From Candidatus Altimarinota bacterium (GTDB lineage: Bacteria > Patescibacteriota > Gracilibacteria > UBA4473): DNA of 52,012 nucleotides. The stretch lies in assembly GCA_021734525.1 (NCBI GenBank), contig JAIPIW010000004.1:1-52012 (forward strand). Reading direction: 5' to 3'. The notes under the pieces are model-generated. The model did not search any database. It had not been told where the DNA came from and worked only from the letters and a program-made list of their open reading frames with translations. A program made the translations under genes and the position numbers. Below are positions 51,456-52,012 of this stretch, one piece after another (positions within the stretch are counted from its first letter, which is position 1; each line of letters starts with the position of its first letter).

Positions 51456-51788
51456 TTAATACCTTAGTACATCACTAAGTCCAGAAAAAACTTGTTCTAA
51501 TTGTTCTTCTGTTATTTTTCCCAACTTCTTTCCAAATCTTTCTTTAGAAACAGTTCTAACTTGGAATGAAATAATTTCTGAATTAGAAGAAAGGCCATTA
51601 CTTTTTGATTTTTTGATTGGAACACAAGAAGCATATTTTTTCTCTTTAGAAGAAATAGGACAGACAATGCATATTTCTAGTTTTTCATTCATAGTGTTAC
51701 CAGAAACTATAACTACTGGACGAACTCCGGCTTGTTCGGATCCTTTAATAGGATTTAAATTTACTAGATATATGTCTCTTTGTTTCAT
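51456..51788 (-). CDS. MazF/PemK-type endoribonuclease toxin
   Basis: This 110-residue protein has the MazF beta-barrel signature: RDIYLVNLNPIKGSEQAGVRPVVIVSG with the conserved GSEQ-x-G-x-RP loop, ICIVCPISS, and VRTVSKERFGKKLGKI with the catalytic-loop Arg and Thr. It cuts RNA at short sequences when free of antitoxin. It overlaps the antitoxin gene by 4 nt (ATGA). Confidence 0.9.
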   Translation of the reverse strand: MKQRDIYLVNLNPIKGSEQAGVRPVVIVSGNTMNEKLEICIVCPISSKEKKYASCVPIKKSKSNGLSSNSEIISFQVRTVSKERFGKKLGKITEEQLEQVFSGLSDVLRY

Positions 51789-52012
51789 AGGGATAATTTA
51801 TTTATTTGATTCAGGGTATCATCAAGTCCTTCTTCTGCCATAATTTTCATTTCTGGATCCTTAGAGGCTCTTTCAAAACTTTCAGCTAAACTTTCCCTTT
51901 TTATCTGATCTTTATAATTCTCTAGAGCTGTTACAATAATCTCCTTCTTCGTGGATTTGTTCTTTTTGGCTAAATTGTTTATCCACTCCATAAGTGATAT
52001 CGGTAGGGTGCT
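51785..52012 (-). CDS. Ribbon-helix-helix antitoxin, N-terminus truncated by window end
   Basis: The frame stays open to the window edge. The extra residues STLPISL before the first internal Met (51991) look like the DNA-binding beta strand of an RHH fold, followed by EWINNLAKKNKSTKKEIIVTALENY. The true start is therefore beyond 52012. The acidic C-terminal half would bind and block MazF. Translationally coupled to the toxin. Confidence 0.8.
   Translation of the reverse strand, partial: STLPISLMEWINNLAKKNKSTKKEIIVTALENYKDQIKRESLAESFERASKDPEMKIMAEEGLDDTLNQINKLSL

Overview
The window is AT-rich, gene-dense bacterial chromosome from what looks like a member of the Candidate Phyla Radiation (Patescibacteria), probably a Peregrinibacteria-like lineage; the phylum is inference. 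The evidence is the mix of short housekeeping genes with many small, secreted or highly charged orphan proteins, PheS with a zinc-ribbon insertion, a 7TM/ATP-grasp operon, and most start codons lacking a Shine-Dalgarno (SD) sequence. A complete prfB (RF2, with SPF and GGQ motifs) and genes ending in TGA show that UGA is a stop codon. This argues against the code-25 lineages Gracilibacteria and Absconditabacteria. No 16S rRNA, phage structural gene, transposase or CRISPR array is visible.

Layout. 0-9.6 kb: a truncated methyltransferase, then a minus-strand run of TrmB-like regulator, alarmone-hydrolase-like HD protein, ung, pckA, secF, secD (with an embedded parvulin domain) and ligA. 9.6-16.3 kb: small and charged orphans, a TagA/WecG glycosyltransferase, an RNHCP protein, a GH73 hydrolase lacking a signal peptide, HU, and a low-complexity acidic protein. 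16.3-21.6 kb: pheS (frameshifted at A10), rpoD, greA, Nudix, tilS, hicBA and dut. 21.7-25.5 kb: a PKD-7TM membrane protein followed by a three-domain ATP-grasp / retropepsin-like / MATCAP-like metallopeptidase. 25.5-28.8 kb: argS and argG, preceded by an Arg-codon leader peptide and attenuator. 28.8-37.1 kb: a RelE-type toxin-antitoxin pair, a CaCA antiporter, three tRNAs, rlmH, prfB, ftsZ, ftsA and a 5'-3' exonuclease. 37-40.6 kb: secreted proteins, lepB and a PH-domain membrane protein. 40.6-42.5 kb: three small membrane or lipoprotein genes, each with its own promoter, structured leader, strong SD and hairpin terminator. 42.5-52 kb: uppP, maf, a DciA-like protein, an M23 hydrolase activator, pyrD-pyrK, trmD and a MazEF-type pair cut by the window end.

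The strongest discoveries are these. (1) A ribosome-mediated attenuator upstream of argG-argS: a 19-residue leader peptide with four Arg codons, an antiterminator and an intrinsic terminator. (2) A candidate add/remove peptide-modification system joining an ATP-grasp ligase to a MATCAP-type carboxypeptidase in one chain, with a 7TM partner. (3) A tandemly duplicated promoter-leader-gene-terminator unit whose leaders share a 24-nt conserved element and can sequester the SD. (4) A dispersed AT palindrome (core ATTATATTATAATATAAT) at eight gene junctions, usually directly before a start codon. Three toxin-antitoxin modules sit beside translation genes (tilS, argG/argS, trmD).
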